From positions 1,116,001 through 1,180,000 of the forward strand of contig BCKT01000005.1 in NCBI GenBank assembly GCA_003116875.1: a stretch of 64,000 bases of DNA, given 5' to 3'. The stretch comes from Takashimella koratensis. Its lineage: Eukaryota; Basidiomycota; Tremellomycetes; Trichosporonales; Tetragoniomycetaceae. The position numbers and the translations under genes are program-made. Below are positions 43,529-58,577 of this stretch, piece by piece; the stretch's first letter is position 1; the number at the start of each line of letters is the position of its first letter. The notes beneath the pieces were generated by a model. That model saw nothing but the letters and a program-made list of their open reading frames with translations. It was not told the DNA's origin and did not search any database.

Positions 43529-46500
43529 ATGGCGGCATCCTACTCCCCCGTCGAGAAGGCATACTTCGACCAGCTCTTCGCCCTCGTTGACAAGGACTCG
43601 GTACGCACCCGTCCCTGACCCTCGTGCCCCCTTGAAGACTTGACATTGACCACCATCCTTGCAGACTGGCGTCCTTCCCGGGCAAGACACCCTCCCGTTC
43701 CTCGTCTCCTCCAATCTCCCTCAGCAGACCCTCGGCGAGGTCTGGGCCATCGCTGATCCCGACAACAATGGCTTCCTCACTCGCGAAAGCTGGTATCGAG
43801 CCGCCAGGTTGATCGGGTGGATTCAAAAGGGTGGTCAATCCAAGCCAGATGAGAGTTTGTTCAACAAGAGTGAGTCGTCACCTTGAGACCTTGAAACCAA
43901 ATGCGAAACCTGACTCTTTCTTTAGGCGGACCTCTACCCACGTTCTCAGGCTACCCGCCTCCGCCAGAGCAGCCGACGGTCCCGTCGACGCCCAAGCCCG
44001 CCGAGCCCTCGCCCGCGCTTCCACCTCTGACCCCCGCAGACCGTGCAAAGTTCACCCGCATCTTTGTCGGCTGCGGTCCATCGAATGGTCTGGTATCAGG
44101 CGACAAGGCTCGCGATGTTTTCCTCAAGAGCCAGCTTAGCTACGACAAGCTCGGTCTGATTTGGCAAGTCCTCTTTCGTTATCTCAACCGTCTCATCTAA
44201 CCATGTCGCAGGAATCTAGCGGACACTCAGCAGCGCGGCTCGCTCGACCTCACCGACTTTGTCATCGGCATGTACCTCATCCAAAGCTCCATGGCGAATC
44301 CCGCCCTTGTACTCCCTCAGACCCTGCCGCCTGGGCTGTACGAGGTCGCCTCGGGTGGCAGGTCGCTGCCTGTATCGACGGCTGCCAGTCCCGTTATGCG
44401 CCAAAACACTGGTCCCGCTAGCCCCATTCAGCGTCAGTACACCGGTGGTACTCTTCAACCTCAGCGCACTGGGCAAAGCTTTACCGCTCCACCACCGGCA
44501 AGCACTCCGCCTCGCCCTACGGCTTCTTCGTTCTCGACTTCATCGGCGGTTCCCNCCTCCAACTTTGCTCCGCGAGCCATGTCGGCTCCATGGGACGTCA
44601 CTCCCGAGGCAAAGGCAGCTTCCGACCGATTCTTTGCTCAACTTGATACTCAAAACAGGGGTGTGATTGAGGGCGATATCGCCGTGCCGTTCATGTTGCA
44701 GAGCCAGCTGGACGAAGCGACACTGGCTTCTGTCTGGTGAGTTGGATCATACTTCCCTGCTGATGACAGGGATCTCTCGGACATTCGACAGGAAGGAAAA
44801 CTAGACCGCGACGAGTTCGCCGTTGCCATGCACTTGATCAACTCGAAGCTCGCTGGACAACCGCTTCCTACCAAACTCCCAGACAGCTTGGTACCGCCTT
44901 CCCTTCGCTCGTTGGGGGGACAACCCCCTGTTAGTCAGCCAAGCGCTTCCAGAGATCTCTTCGACCTCATGGACGACTCTCCCGCGCCCGCGCCGCCTCC
45001 GGCCGTCTCGACCCCGACTAGACAGCCCGCTCCTGCCCCTCCTTCCCAACTGTCCCACGTTACCTTTGCTCCTCAGCCTCCTCCGGCGCCATCCCCCGCT
45101 TTCATGCCAGGTGAGTAGATCAGCAACTGGTAACTGGGTGAGTGCTGACATTGTCCAGCTCGACCTCAGAACAGCGATCTCTTAGGAGACGATGCAGCAG
45201 AGACTCGAGCAGCGCCCGTTCCTGACACTTCCGCCGAGGTTGGCAACAAGCTGAACCAGCTCAACAACACTGAGCGATCCGCTGCGGACCTCGAAAAAAC
45301 CCGCGGCGAACTCGAACAAGCGACCAAGTCGGGTCAAGAGCAGCTTCAAGAGCTCGAATCGAAACTCTCCGCCGCACGAGTCAAGCACGAAGCCGAGTCC
45401 AAGGCGGTCGCCGACTTGCGCATCCGCGTGGCCGAGCAGACGACTAAGCTCAAGCAACTCGAGGCCGAGACGATTTCTGCCGAGAGCGATCTTACCGCCA
45501 TGCGCTTGGAGAAGGACGAGCTGGAGCAGACGCTCTTGAAGGACAAGGAGGAGGTTCGAGGGTTGCAGAAGCGAATGAAGGAGGTCGAGGACGAGAAGAC
45601 CGGCATGAAGCTCCTCTTGGAGAAGATCAAGAAGGAGGCCCGTCAACAAAAGGGCATGGTTTCGATCGCGAAGAAGCAGGTTTCTACTGCGGAAGCGTCG
45701 AGGGACACGTTGCAGCAAGACATCCGTGCCGCCGAGAAGGAAGCGGAAGAGCCCGAAGAGCCTATCGGCATTCAGTCCCCGGCGATAATTGCAGCGGCCA
45801 CAGGCGTTCCTCTTCCCGCCACGCCTAACGCTATCAGCCCCGAGCCCACTGGCGTGTCGCAACGATCCAACAACCCATTCGATCGCTTCAAATCGGCGAC
45901 ACCGATCACTTCACCGCACGAAACAACCTCGCCCTCTGCCGGTATCCTCGGTGTCGGTGCAGCAGTCGGCGCCGCGGCCGGAGTGGTTGCAGCGGGTGCC
46001 ACCACCCTCTTCTCTGCCGCCAAGGACGCCGTCGCTCCCGAGTATACCGAGGAGACTCAACCCAAAGAGGTGGATCCATTCGGTGTGCCCACTTCGACCG
46101 AGGAGACTGCGCACCACGATCAGTCCGACCCGTTCCAAGCGTCTGAGGCAGAACACGGCCACGCCACTGCTGCTGACTCGGGGTTCGACGACTCTTTCGG
46201 CAAGGAGTTTAGTGCTGCGCCAGTCGCGTCGACTGGAGCGACGCCCGTCCCAGCGACTAGCCAGGGCATGTCCGACTTTGATTCGGCATTCGCAGACCTC
46301 CACGGGTCGGCCCCAGCTGTTCCGGAGGAGGAAGCTCTTGGTGGAGCCGAGCCGGAGATCGCAGGTCCACCCATCCCCTCGGGCATTCCTAAATCAGCGC
46401 TTCCCGTCGATGTCCGCCCCGATGTGGAGCGATCTCTTTCGACTCAGGCGGTTGCTCCTACGAGCCTTCCGCACACTCCGGCCTCGGAACCACGCCAGCT

Positions 46501-47584
46501 CGCTAGTGATGGCGAGGAACCAGCTGCACCGTCGACCCTTGCGAACGAGGTGCAAGCCGAGGAACCTTCCGCGCCTGAACCCGATTCTTCCGATGATGAG
46601 GAAGAGGGCCCCGAGGATGTGGAAGGACCCCGACGAGGATACACGACTTCATCTGATGTTCAGGAGTTTGACCCAACCGCGACCCTTGCTCCGCCGATCA
46701 CTTCGCCCTCATCGTCTACCGCGGACAACGAAGCAGTGGCCAAGGTCCGACGCAGCGCTCCTCCCCCTCCCGCTGCAAAGTCTAGCGTCTCAGACAGTTT
46801 CGTCTCTGCTGTGCCTGAGGCACCTATCGCAGCTGTCGTCCCCGCCGCTCCTGCAGCCGTGATCCCTGCCGCTCCGGCACCAGTGGAATCCAAGTTTGAA
46901 GACGCCGACGACTTTGACTTTGCCGATCTCCCCGCTGCCGACGTCGAGAAGTCTACAACGGACAAGCCCGCCGCTCCATCCGCTGCGTTTGACGACGAGT
47001 TTGCCGGATTTGACGACGACTTTGAGAAACCCTCTTCGCAGAATCTCACCGGTTCCGACCAATCTGGATCTCACACCTTTGAGATGGTATCCCCTCACAT
47101 CCCGCAGTCTGCTTCTGGTCAACAATCTTCTGGACGAGCGTACGATGAGTGGGGGATGAGCAGCGGTCCTAAGAAGACTGAGGCCCCTGCCCCGTCCAGC
47201 GCTAACGCGTTGTCATTTGATGATGCCTTTGGTGGCGACTTTGAGCCTGCGTAAGTTGACTCATCTTATGGCAAGCATAGCTGACAGCTTTGTAGGCAGA
47301 TTGAAGAGGAGCAGGTCTTCGCGCCTCCGCCAGGACCACCTCCTGCTCATTTGTCTGCTCCCCCTTTGCCCGACAGGCGACTCAGCGAGCAGCGAAGCGA
47401 ACAGCCCCAGGAGGATGACTTGGAGGATGTGAAGAGGGTCAGTGGTCAACTCGTTCTTGCCAACGTATATGCTGACTGTATCTAGCTCTGCGCGATGGGC
47501 TTCTCTCGAACTCTGGCGGTAGAGGCATTGGATGCCAACGGCTATGAATTCCAAAAGGCTCTAAACATCTTGCTTGCCCAGTAG
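43529..47584 (+). CDS. EDE1: EH-domain endocytic scaffold Ede1
   Basis: Early endocytic coat protein (Eps15 relative). Three EH domains are seen: about 5-75 ([36 protein letters not shown]), about 130-210 ([36 protein letters not shown]) and about 315-395 ([32 protein letters not shown]). A coiled coil spans about 490-640 ([20 protein letters not shown] onward). An Ala/Pro/acidic low-complexity region contains NNPFDRF (an NPF EH-binding motif). The C-terminal UBA domain ends [19 protein letters not shown]. Length is about 1,230 residues. One unresolved base at 44555 lies in the linker between EH2 and EH3. Confidence 0.93.
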
Positions 47585-48117
47585 CTTTCTAAAACGCTCT
47601 GTCTTCCTACCTAGTTACCTTCATTCACTTGTTCTCGACCGCTTGATTCAACCACAATTCGTATTTTCTCTACCTTGATGTGATTCTCTGGACCGCGCAG
47701 TAAACAGATACAGATGGTAATGCTATAAAATCGCCCCGGATTATGCGGAGGGAGAGGTCGTGGAAAAGACTTTATCGCAGGTGCATGAACGCCAATGAAC
47801 CGAAGGGCTTTGGAAAGAGTTGGCGTAGGTCAGCCATGCACGCCTCCCTGTCTGGATCCATGTATAGGACCAAGTTGTCCCATGCAGACGACGTGAGGAC
47901 AAAGGAGAGCGACTGTCGGGTTTACGTACAATGGATGTCGTGAACCACACATGGGTAATACCCGGCGGTAGTTAACCCAGTGACGTCAAACTCTGTTCAG
48001 TGGTCCACTTCCCACCCGCCGTCAGCCAAGCTGCTCCTGGACCATTCTGCCCCTCCTCAGCTTCACTCCCATCGTCCTCCACATCACTCACCCCTAAGTA
48101 TCACATACATAACCACC
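47585..48117. promoter_or_regulatory. Intergenic region with full CRE site
   Basis: 533 bp between EDE1 and the Hsp31-like gene. The perfect 8-base palindrome TGACGTCA lies at 47981-47988, 130 bp upstream of the Hsp31-like start; it is the consensus of ATF/CREB-type bZIP factors, which drive stress genes in fungi. No ORF of note. Confidence 0.5.
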
Positions 48118-49022
48118 ATGTCTGACAAGTCCATCCTCTTCATCTTCACCTCGGCCGACAAAACCCTCGACGGTCGAGTACGTCCTCTGCGCCCCCTCTC
48201 ACCGCCTGGTTACTGACTAGCCTTTACAGCCAATCGGGTGGTACCTCCCCGAAGCTGCGCACCCTTACTACGCCCTCCGACCCCACTTCAAGATTGTCGG
48301 TGCGTCGCCCAAGGGCGGAGCTGTCCCGCTCGACGAAGTCTCCGTCAAGAACTTTACCGACGAAGGGAGTGTCAAGTTCCACGAGAAAGACCCCGAGACC
48401 AAGGCACTGGTCAATTCGACTCTCAAGATCAGCGAAGTCAAGGCAGCCGACTATGTCGCTGTCTTTGTCGTTGGTGGTGTGAGTATATCATGAACCCTAC
48501 TTACCTTTCGATTGGCTTACACTAGCGAAGCACGGACCGATGATCGATTTGGCCGTGGACAAGGACTTTGCCAAGCTCTTGAAAGAGGTGCGTTTCAAGG
48601 AAGGTCATAGCTGATATTACCGTAGTTTTACGACGCCAAGAAGCCCATCTCTGCCGTTTGCCATGGACCCGCGGCTCTGCTCTCCGCGATCAAATGCGGG
48701 ACGGTGCCGGACCTGCTTGACGGCGTCGATGTTACCGGCTTCTCCAACACGGAAGAGACCCAAGCTGGCTACGACGACTACGTCAACTGCCTCCCCTTCA
48801 GCCTCGAAGACGAGCTGAAGAAGGCCGGTGGTAACTACAGCAAGGGCGGTGACTGGGAGGCCCACGTTCTCTGGTCCAAGGGTATTCTCACCGGTACGTC
48901 GATGACATGCTCTAACTGCTTCTATATATATATCTAGTTAAACTAACTGCTGCGCAGGGCAAAACCCAGCTTCAGCTCACCCCCTCGGCGAAAAGCTCAA
49001 CGAGATCCTCCAGTCTGCTTAA
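48118..49022 (+). CDS. DJ-1/Hsp31-like glyoxalase III / chaperone
   Basis: DJ-1/PfpI superfamily protein of the fungal Hsp31 type, known to detoxify methylglyoxal and act as a holdase. The start MSDKSILFIFTSADKTLDG is followed by GWYLPEAAHPYYAL (active-site Glu in the PEAAHPYY loop), FVVGGHGPMIDLA and the nucleophile elbow ISAVCHGPAALLSAI with the catalytic cysteine. The C-terminal part has DYVNCLPFSLEDEL and HVLWSKGILTGQNPASA. Length is about 235-245 residues with four introns. The 3' end is 1 bp from the stop of the convergent ubiquitin-like gene. Confidence 0.9.
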
Positions 49023-49023
49023 A

Positions 49024-49699
49024 TCAGAACCACGAATTATTATTGTAACAATGAAATGTGGTCGTGTTCTGATCTCGGCGTGTGTCCGGCACGGATGTGA
49101 CCGGGGTTGGAGGTTCGCGGCGGTTGCTCGAGTTAGGTGTGGATGTCTGAGCCGCGACAGAGTAAGGCGGGGTGACCGGCATCGTTAACGTGGACACATC
49201 TGGCAGCTTGGATGTCTGCTGACCGATGTGTTGTTGGATGTATTGTGACGTCCGCCGCCTTCGCCTTACTCGAGCTTTCCCATCCTTACCGACGACGACT
49301 CCTCGACTTTGTCTGTCTTGGAGAGTTCGTTGTCGTTTGAGATCCTCTTTCCGCCTCAAGTCGTCGACCTGATACAGGTGAAGGACCATAAAGTCCTCGA
49401 TACCTTGGTCCTTGAGGCAGACGACCGGTGAGAGAGGAATGCCGTCGAGGGTGAGGAGCTGTTGCTCGGGTGGGATGCCTTCTCGCTGCTGTCGGTGGTT
49501 CTCAGCACCAGTTCCAAGTCTCAAAAGGTGATCCGTCAATGACTCACTGCTATCAACATCTTGACTTTTTCCAGGTCTTCGAGTGGCGAGACATGGATCG
49601 GGAATTGGTGGCCTCCTTCCGAGATGGTCTAAAGGGGGCGCGTCAAGATAACTCGATTGCAAGACTCGACGCGTCACTCACGCCAATGAAGAGGTACAT
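49024..49699 (-). CDS. Ubiquitin-like-domain protein (spliced, small)
   Basis: Three exons: 49682-49699 (6 codons), 49548-49628 (27 codons) and 49024-49488, with introns of 53 and 58 nt that have GTGAGT donors and TTTAG/GACAG acceptors. The joined N-terminus starts MYLFIGTISEGGHQ and gives a complete ubiquitin fold over about residues 1-75. REGIPPEQQLLTLDG aligns directly with the EGIPPDQQ turn of ubiquitin, and IEDFMVLHL matches its last strand. There is no C-terminal di-glycine. The rest is charged and basic (RRKEDLKRQ, ARVRRRRRTSQ) and ends in a low-complexity Pro/Thr/Asn tail. Total 187 residues. A TATA-like TATATAT on the minus strand (49780-49786) supports this start. Known relatives are not recognised; a role in proteasome shuttling would be guesswork. 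Confidence 0.7.
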
Positions 49700-50353
49700 C
49701 TTGCTGTGAGTGTTGGGTCGGCGGCGGGTCCTGCAGGAGGTTGGTTGCCTCGACGGTTGCGACCAGACCGATCCCAATATATACCCATGAGTCAGCTACC
49801 TCGCCATGGCTGGGTGTCAATGTGACGAGTGCACCCCAGTCTCGAGGACCGAAAGCAAAAGCCGAAACGCCAAAAGGAAGGTGGGTGCGTCAATATGCCG
49901 AAGGGGCGCGACAGTGCGGTCAAGCAACGCCGCGTCAGTGTGCTAGGTGTATGAGTGGTCAGTGTAGTCTCTTCGGGATAAGAGATAGCTGAGCTGGAGT
50001 GAATAATCAGCGGTTCTCCCGTCGGGCTTCGGGATATGAGAAGGTGGATTGATTGATTGCACCGGATCTCAGCCAGAAGTCGGGGGTCATCCTCCCCTGC
50101 CGATTACTGTCCCTCCCCATCTCATTGACCCGAAACACGCTCGGTGTTGCGAGATGGGTCAGGCGAGGTAAGTGCAAATGACTCGCAAAGGGAGGGTCAT
50201 GACCCAAGCGCCCACATGGTGAGGAAGCAAGTCATCGTCCTCGCCCTCCTTTGAGCGTTCAAACTGTGTCAATCTCGGGAATCACCTCCAACCCATCGGT
50301 CGGCTCACGTATCCACGCAATCTGTATGCCATGCATGGCCCATCACCGCACAC
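49700..50353. promoter_or_regulatory. Intergenic region, promoter of the ubiquitin-like gene
   Basis: 654 bp between the start of the ubiquitin-like gene and the stop of the D-2-hydroxyacid dehydrogenase (both minus). The TATA-like element is at 49780-49786. Nothing else clear. Confidence 0.45.
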
Positions 50354-52172
50354 TTAGACAATGTACTTGTACGGGTTGAGAAGGCCCTTGGGGTCGAACA
50401 TGGCCTTGATTTTCCGCATCAACTCGACCGAAGTGTCCGACTTGGAGTAGCCGACGAAAGGCGCCTTCATCACGCCCAAACCGTGCTCCGCAGAGATGGA
50501 ACCTTCCTTTGCCGCTGAGACAGGGTTAGCGCTGTCCCCGGCACCCCTGACAAGCTAATCCACTCACAGACAAGTTCGTAGATGTACGGCTCGATGATAG
50601 CCTCCAGCTCCTCGGTGTACTCGCGAGCGACAATGTTGATGTGAAGGTTACCTGGGCCATGTTAGTTTTGGTGTATGCATCCGCGCTATCTGAGATCACT
50701 CACCATCACCCATGTGGCCGTAACCGGCGACCGCACGGATAGGGTCGTCCCTTGCGCCGTCCCCATTGAGCACGCCACTCTCCCTCAACCGTGCCCTCAT
50801 CTTCTCAACCAGGCCGTACATCTCCCCTACGGGCACCGACAAGTCGTACTTGTACACGGATCCGGCCTTGCCCGCCGACTCGGGAACGAGCTCACGAAGC
50901 GACCACAGGCCCTGGAACTGGGTGGTGTCCTGGGCGAGGACACCATCGAGGACGAGTTCGGACGACATGAGATGTTCCAGAAGCCCACTTAGCTTCTCCT
51001 CGTCGTGCTCGGCGTTGCTCCCACCCGTCTCGATCAGGCAGTAGAAATCGCCCTCTTGCTCAAACACCTTGCGCTCGCCACCCAAGTTCTCCTCCTGGTG
51101 CTGGCGGACCAAAGCGTAACTCTGCTTGTCCCAGAATTCAAAAGCCGAAAGGATCTCGCCGAGATGTGTCTTGGCTTCGGCAAACACCTTTTGGACGCCC
51201 TCGTACGAAGGAACGGAGAAAACGGCGACGTTCATAGCGGAAGGGCGGCGAGGGCACAGGATAGACACAGCAGTGATGATACCAATCGTACCTTCGGATC
51301 CGATGAACAGCTGTTTGAGGTCGAAGCCTGGATTGTTTAGCGATTGTTCGTAAACACAGAAATTCACCAGTGTTGTCCTTGCGGAGCTTGCCCAAACCAT
51401 CCCAGATAGTACCGTCAGGCAAGACAACCTCGAGACCGAGGACGCTCCCGTGAAGGCTTCCGTAACGCAACAGACGAAGACCGCCAGCGTTAGTCGCGAC
51501 GTTCCCACCAATGTGACAAGAGCCCTTGGCTCCGAGATCGAGAGGGAAGATGAATCCCTTCTCGGCAAGAGCGTTGTCGGCAGCTTCCAAGACGACACCA
51601 GCGTCGGCCACAAGGATACCGGAAACGGGGTCGAACGAGCGGATCTGGTTCAAGTTGGCCATGGACAGAATCACCTCGTCGTGAATTGGGATAGATCCGC
51701 CTGGCATATAGTCAGCTATACCCAAGGATCTCAGCCCTCATCACTCACCGACGAGACCAGTGTTACCTCCTTGGGGGACAACGGCGATACCCTGCTCGTA
51801 GCAGTACTTCATAACACTAGCGACCTCTTGAGTCGTTTTAGGCTTAATGACTACTTGACCCTTTCCATGATACTTGTTCATCCAGTCCTCGTTGAACGCC
51901 GTGAGGTCTTCTGGGGATGCCGACTTGTCGATAGTAGACAAGAGCGAGGTCTCGGACGAGAGGAGGGTACGGAGGTGTTTGATATGGTCGACGGTGACCT
52001 CGGTGAAGGCCGGGGAGCGAGGGGGGATGGTCGACCCATGACGAACCGAGGTCATAGGCTTGGGCGTCGACCGGGGCGCCCTTCGAAGCGGGGTACGAGC
52101 GACGGCTCGACCGCCAAGAGTCAAGGGGGTGAGGGTCGCCGGGAGCGAGGTGAACAGTCGTCGCGCAGACAT
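50354..52172 (-). CDS. FAD-linked D-2-hydroxyglutarate/D-lactate dehydrogenase
   Basis: Mitochondrial flavoprotein of the D2HGDH/Dld2 group. The start [20 protein letters not shown] is an Arg/Ser/Thr-rich presequence. The PCMH-type FAD domain follows, with [15 protein letters not shown] and [36 protein letters not shown] is the next conserved block. The C-terminal substrate domain has [17 protein letters not shown] and [15 protein letters not shown] (metal-binding histidines and glutamate), ending [14 protein letters not shown]. Length is about 560 residues. It could oxidise D-lactate or D-2-hydroxyglutarate; D2HGDH is favoured by [18 protein letters not shown]. Confidence 0.85.
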
Positions 52173-52593
52173 GCTTGGAGATGAGCAAAGGTGGAGAGGA
52201 GAGAGCGAGAGATGGAGGTAATGAACAAAATAGCGAACGAAACGAGCGGGCCGATCTCTACCTAGCCGACGGCTAATTGGTGGATGGGTCGGGTCGATCC
52301 GAGTTCAGAAATTTGACCAACAAACTCACGACTCGTCGGGGTACGCTCCGCTAAACGGGATTCGGCGGAGTTGGTCCTGTAATACACTCCGTCGCTTCGG
52401 GCCTTGGATAAGGGGCAATCCATGGCCAATGCCAATGCATCCATAAGCCGAAGCAATCCTCCCGAGATATGTGGTCACGCTGATCCGGCATCTGTCTGCA
52501 TTGCCATCAAGTACACTGGTATATATATAGGGGAGTGGCTCAATACGCTATCGCCCACTGCTCTGCTTCCTCTTTCAACCCTCCACCTCACAT
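52173..52593. other. Intergenic region, D2HGDH promoter / PGI1 3' end
   Basis: 421 bp. A TATATATATA tract is at about 52,520-52,529 and an AT-poor CGG-rich stretch at about 52,340-52,400. No gene seen. Confidence 0.45.
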
Positions 52594-55486
<2,893 letters not shown>

Positions 55487-58079
55487 ATGGCGACAGACAA
55501 TACATCCAACCGACCTTCTGCATTCTCCGTCTACGCCAGTCGCTTCTTGGCAGGTAAACTCTCCCCGGGGGAGGGACGCGTCGGTGATGACAGTCAGGTG
55601 AGATGGTCGTCTCTCTTCTCCCTGGCCTTCCACGTCTCATCTCCAGTCATCCGCCAACTTACACATCACTCAGATCTTTCGCCCTCCATCACCTGGGTCC
55701 CCTTCGCATGACCCTTTCCTCCCATCACCTGGCGGTTCCCAATCCCACCCTCGCCTGGCCGGCTCGTCCAGCTCGTCTATCGGCGCTCATACGCCCCCCT
55801 TTCCTGGTCCTGGAATAGAGGCTCTCCCCGATATTCATGAGAGCGGCTTGGGTAGCGGAGTCGGTATGGGTCTGCTCTTTGACGGACCCGAAGCCCCCGA
55901 GTCCAGTCGGCCCGCCGCGGTGCCCAACCCCTACGAGGCGTCGTCAGACAGCGACGAGGAGGCAGATTTAGATCAAGTCGACCGGATCCGTAGGTCCTTG
56001 CTTCGCCCATCCAGCAGGCCCCAAACATCTGCAAAGCAGACCTCTGAACGAAGCAAGAAAGGGTGGCTAGCGCATCAGAGTATATTCCCGCCGTCATCGT
56101 CGGACGATAGCGACAGCGATAAGGAGACGGAGAGGGACAGCGAGGACGAGTCGAGAATGATGGGGATGGATACGGGAAACGACAGCGGATTGTTATCCCC
56201 ATCCGAACTTTATCGAGCAACCCAATCGCCTCATCATGTCCAACCGACAGACGATCTACGGAAACCTTTGCTCGATGCTGGAGGACAGGGGACCATCCCT
56301 GTCCGTCTCCAAGTCTACCATGGTCGCTTTGGACACTGGGAGCGAGAAGGTCTGCGTAAATACAAAGGTATGTCCAATGGTCTGATTCAAAGGCTGACGA
56401 GCAAGACTCTGGATTCCTAGCGTTGTGGTTGACAAGCCTGATGGGGCTTCTCTTTGGTCTCTGCTTTGTCTGGGGATCCACTGAGGTAGGTTGACAACAC
56501 GAGGCCCAACTGACAACCCAGGCCCCAGCCGACGCCCCCAAGCGATCATCAATCATTCCTCTTCTCCCCATCCTGCTCCTCCTTTCCGTCCCGGCATTCC
56601 TTCTCCCGCCCGCCTTCCTCTATCTTCTCCGAACAACGGTGCGACCGGTTCTCACCGCGACAGCAGTCGCTATTCCCTTCTCACTCTTCGTCTGTGGCTG
56701 GTGGGCTCTTGGCGCGAGCTTTGACTCGAGCGGTTTGGACGGCGTCGATCCCAGTGATCGATGGTGGAGCACGACAGGGATGCGTATCGGAGCCTTGTTC
56801 TTGTGGATCGCGAGTGCTTGGTTTGCCCGTGTGGTGTGGATTCGCAGGAAACGCTTAGAGCGGACCGTGGCCGTTGTAGAAGTAAGTCTCCACCAATAAA
56901 TTCGACTGACAGCGCAGCTCTCCACCCAGTTGCTCCTGTCCCACCCTCCACTGCTCCTCCTTACTCCGATCCTCCTTGCCGTCTTTACCATCACGTCGAT
57001 CCCTTTCCTCACCATGATCATTAGACTAGGCATGATTGGTTATTGGAGGCACCCGTGAGTTCATTGTGAAGGCTGTGCTGACATTCAGCCACGAGAACAC
57101 TTGGGTCTTCCACCTTCGCCCGTACGCAGGCTGGCTCATCTTCCTCGTCACGTTGGTATGGATCTGGACCTGGGGCGTGATTCGAGGTGTCGGTCGCGTC
57201 GCCGTTGCTGGTGTCGTCGGAGAGTGGTATTTCCATCGGTAAGTACTTGCCGGGTTGGAAGAGTTTATCTCATTGGCTAGGGAAAACAACGCGGACCCGC
57301 TGGAGATCACGACGGCCGCTGTCCACCGCGCCACAGGGACTTCGCTGGGGAGCATTTGCCTTGCCGCTCTTATCGTTGCTGTCGTCCGGATGGTGGGCCG
57401 ATCCGCTGCCGAGATGAAACGATGGACGTCGCCCCGCAACACCACCCTGCCTTCGGCCCTGTCGTTTGTGAGCCACCTCACTCCCGTCTTCACTGTCGTC
57501 GCGGGAGTCTTGGACCAGTTGAACGGATACGCTCTCGTCTACATCGGGATCACTGGCGAGGCCTTTTGGCCCAGCGCGAGGAGGGCAGTCGGCCTGGCGA
57601 GCGGGAAACGCGGAGGTCATTTGTTGGATTGTAAGTCTTGATGTAGCGTTGAGTTTGCTGACCAGTTAGACACTTTCATCAAGCTCCTCCTCACCTTGAG
57701 CTCGACAGCGATGGCTTTGTTCACAGCTACCGCGGGGTACTTGTACATGACCCACGCTGTTGCGAACCCGAGCTACGCGCCAATCGCTGGTTTACTCTGC
57801 GGTGGGATCCCCTTCCTGGCTATCAGGGCTGGAGCAGCTGTACTCGGTGACGCGTGAGTACCGCTGTCCCTTTCAATGTCTATCTTTACTAACTCTTTTG
57901 CAGTGCGGATTCCTTATTCATCTGCCATCAAATCGATCGCGAGGTCGGTGGTTCTCACAGCGAAGAGGCCAAACAAGCTGTAAGTTCTCACCCAACGTTT
58001 GATCCTGGTGGAATCAGAATCGCTGCTGACTGCGTGTGTCCAGTTTGCTGGCGAGATTAGAGGCGGTTCAGCCGCGTAG
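55487..58079 (+). CDS. PNS1: Choline transporter-like protein (CTL/PNS1 family)
   Basis: Plasma-membrane protein of the SLC44/PNS1 family. A cytosolic N-terminal region of about 290 residues is Ser/Pro/Asp rich (ASSDSDEEADLDQVDR, SSDDSDSDKETERDSEDE). At least ten membrane spans follow, beginning SLMGLLFGLCFVWG, then SIIPLLPILLLLSVPAFLL. The conserved family block is ENTWVFHLRPYAGW...VVGEWYFHR, then ATGTSLGSICLAALIV. The C-terminal FLAIRAGAAVLGDAADSLFI and IDREVGG are the SLC44 signature. It ends GEIRGGSAA. Length is about 740 residues. Whether it carries choline is not established for fungal members. Confidence 0.85.
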
Positions 58080-58302
58080 ACAATGATGTTTGATTATTCT
58101 CAATTTCACCCCTGTTGTTCTTTACCTTGACTCTCTTTAACAAGATTGTATCCTCTGCCCCCGCGTATTGTATACCTCATTATTCAGATCCCTATCCGAA
58201 GAGCACAGTAACCTCGTTGTTTCGTTAGCGGGGGGTGCTGTCAATTGCGCCAGAGTAATGAGATGCTGTCAAATGTTTGTTACATTGCCTTTCGTTTCGA
58301 GC

Positions 58303-58387
<85 letters not shown>

Positions 58388-58577
58388 TCCTTTGACTCGC
58401 GTCATGTCGATCACCATCACCTTGATCTCCATCTCCTCTCTTCCTCTCTCTTCACTTCCTCTCTTCTCCTCTCTCTTCCACATTGACTCCATTCACCACA
58501 ACAGCGCAACCTCACCACTCGACCACCTCGTTCACCTCTCCCTCTCGGTCGATCGCCTTCCCTGTCCGACTCGCAAT
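58080..58577. promoter_or_regulatory. Promoter of the HORMA gene with long (AC)40
   Basis: 498 bp. It contains the AC repeat (58306-58385) and, downstream, a nearly pure pyrimidine stretch of CTCTTCCTCT type up to the ATG. Confidence 0.55.
58306..58385. repeat. (AC)40 microsatellite
   Basis: Eighty bases of uninterrupted AC repeat, 192 bp upstream of the HORMA gene start. Long AC runs can adopt Z-DNA and are length-variable. Confidence 0.97.

Noticed and set aside
51450..52184. 244-codon open frame opposite the D-2-hydroxyglutarate dehydrogenase start region
   Set aside because: Covers the antisense of the FAD-binding domain and presequence; no start context or motif.
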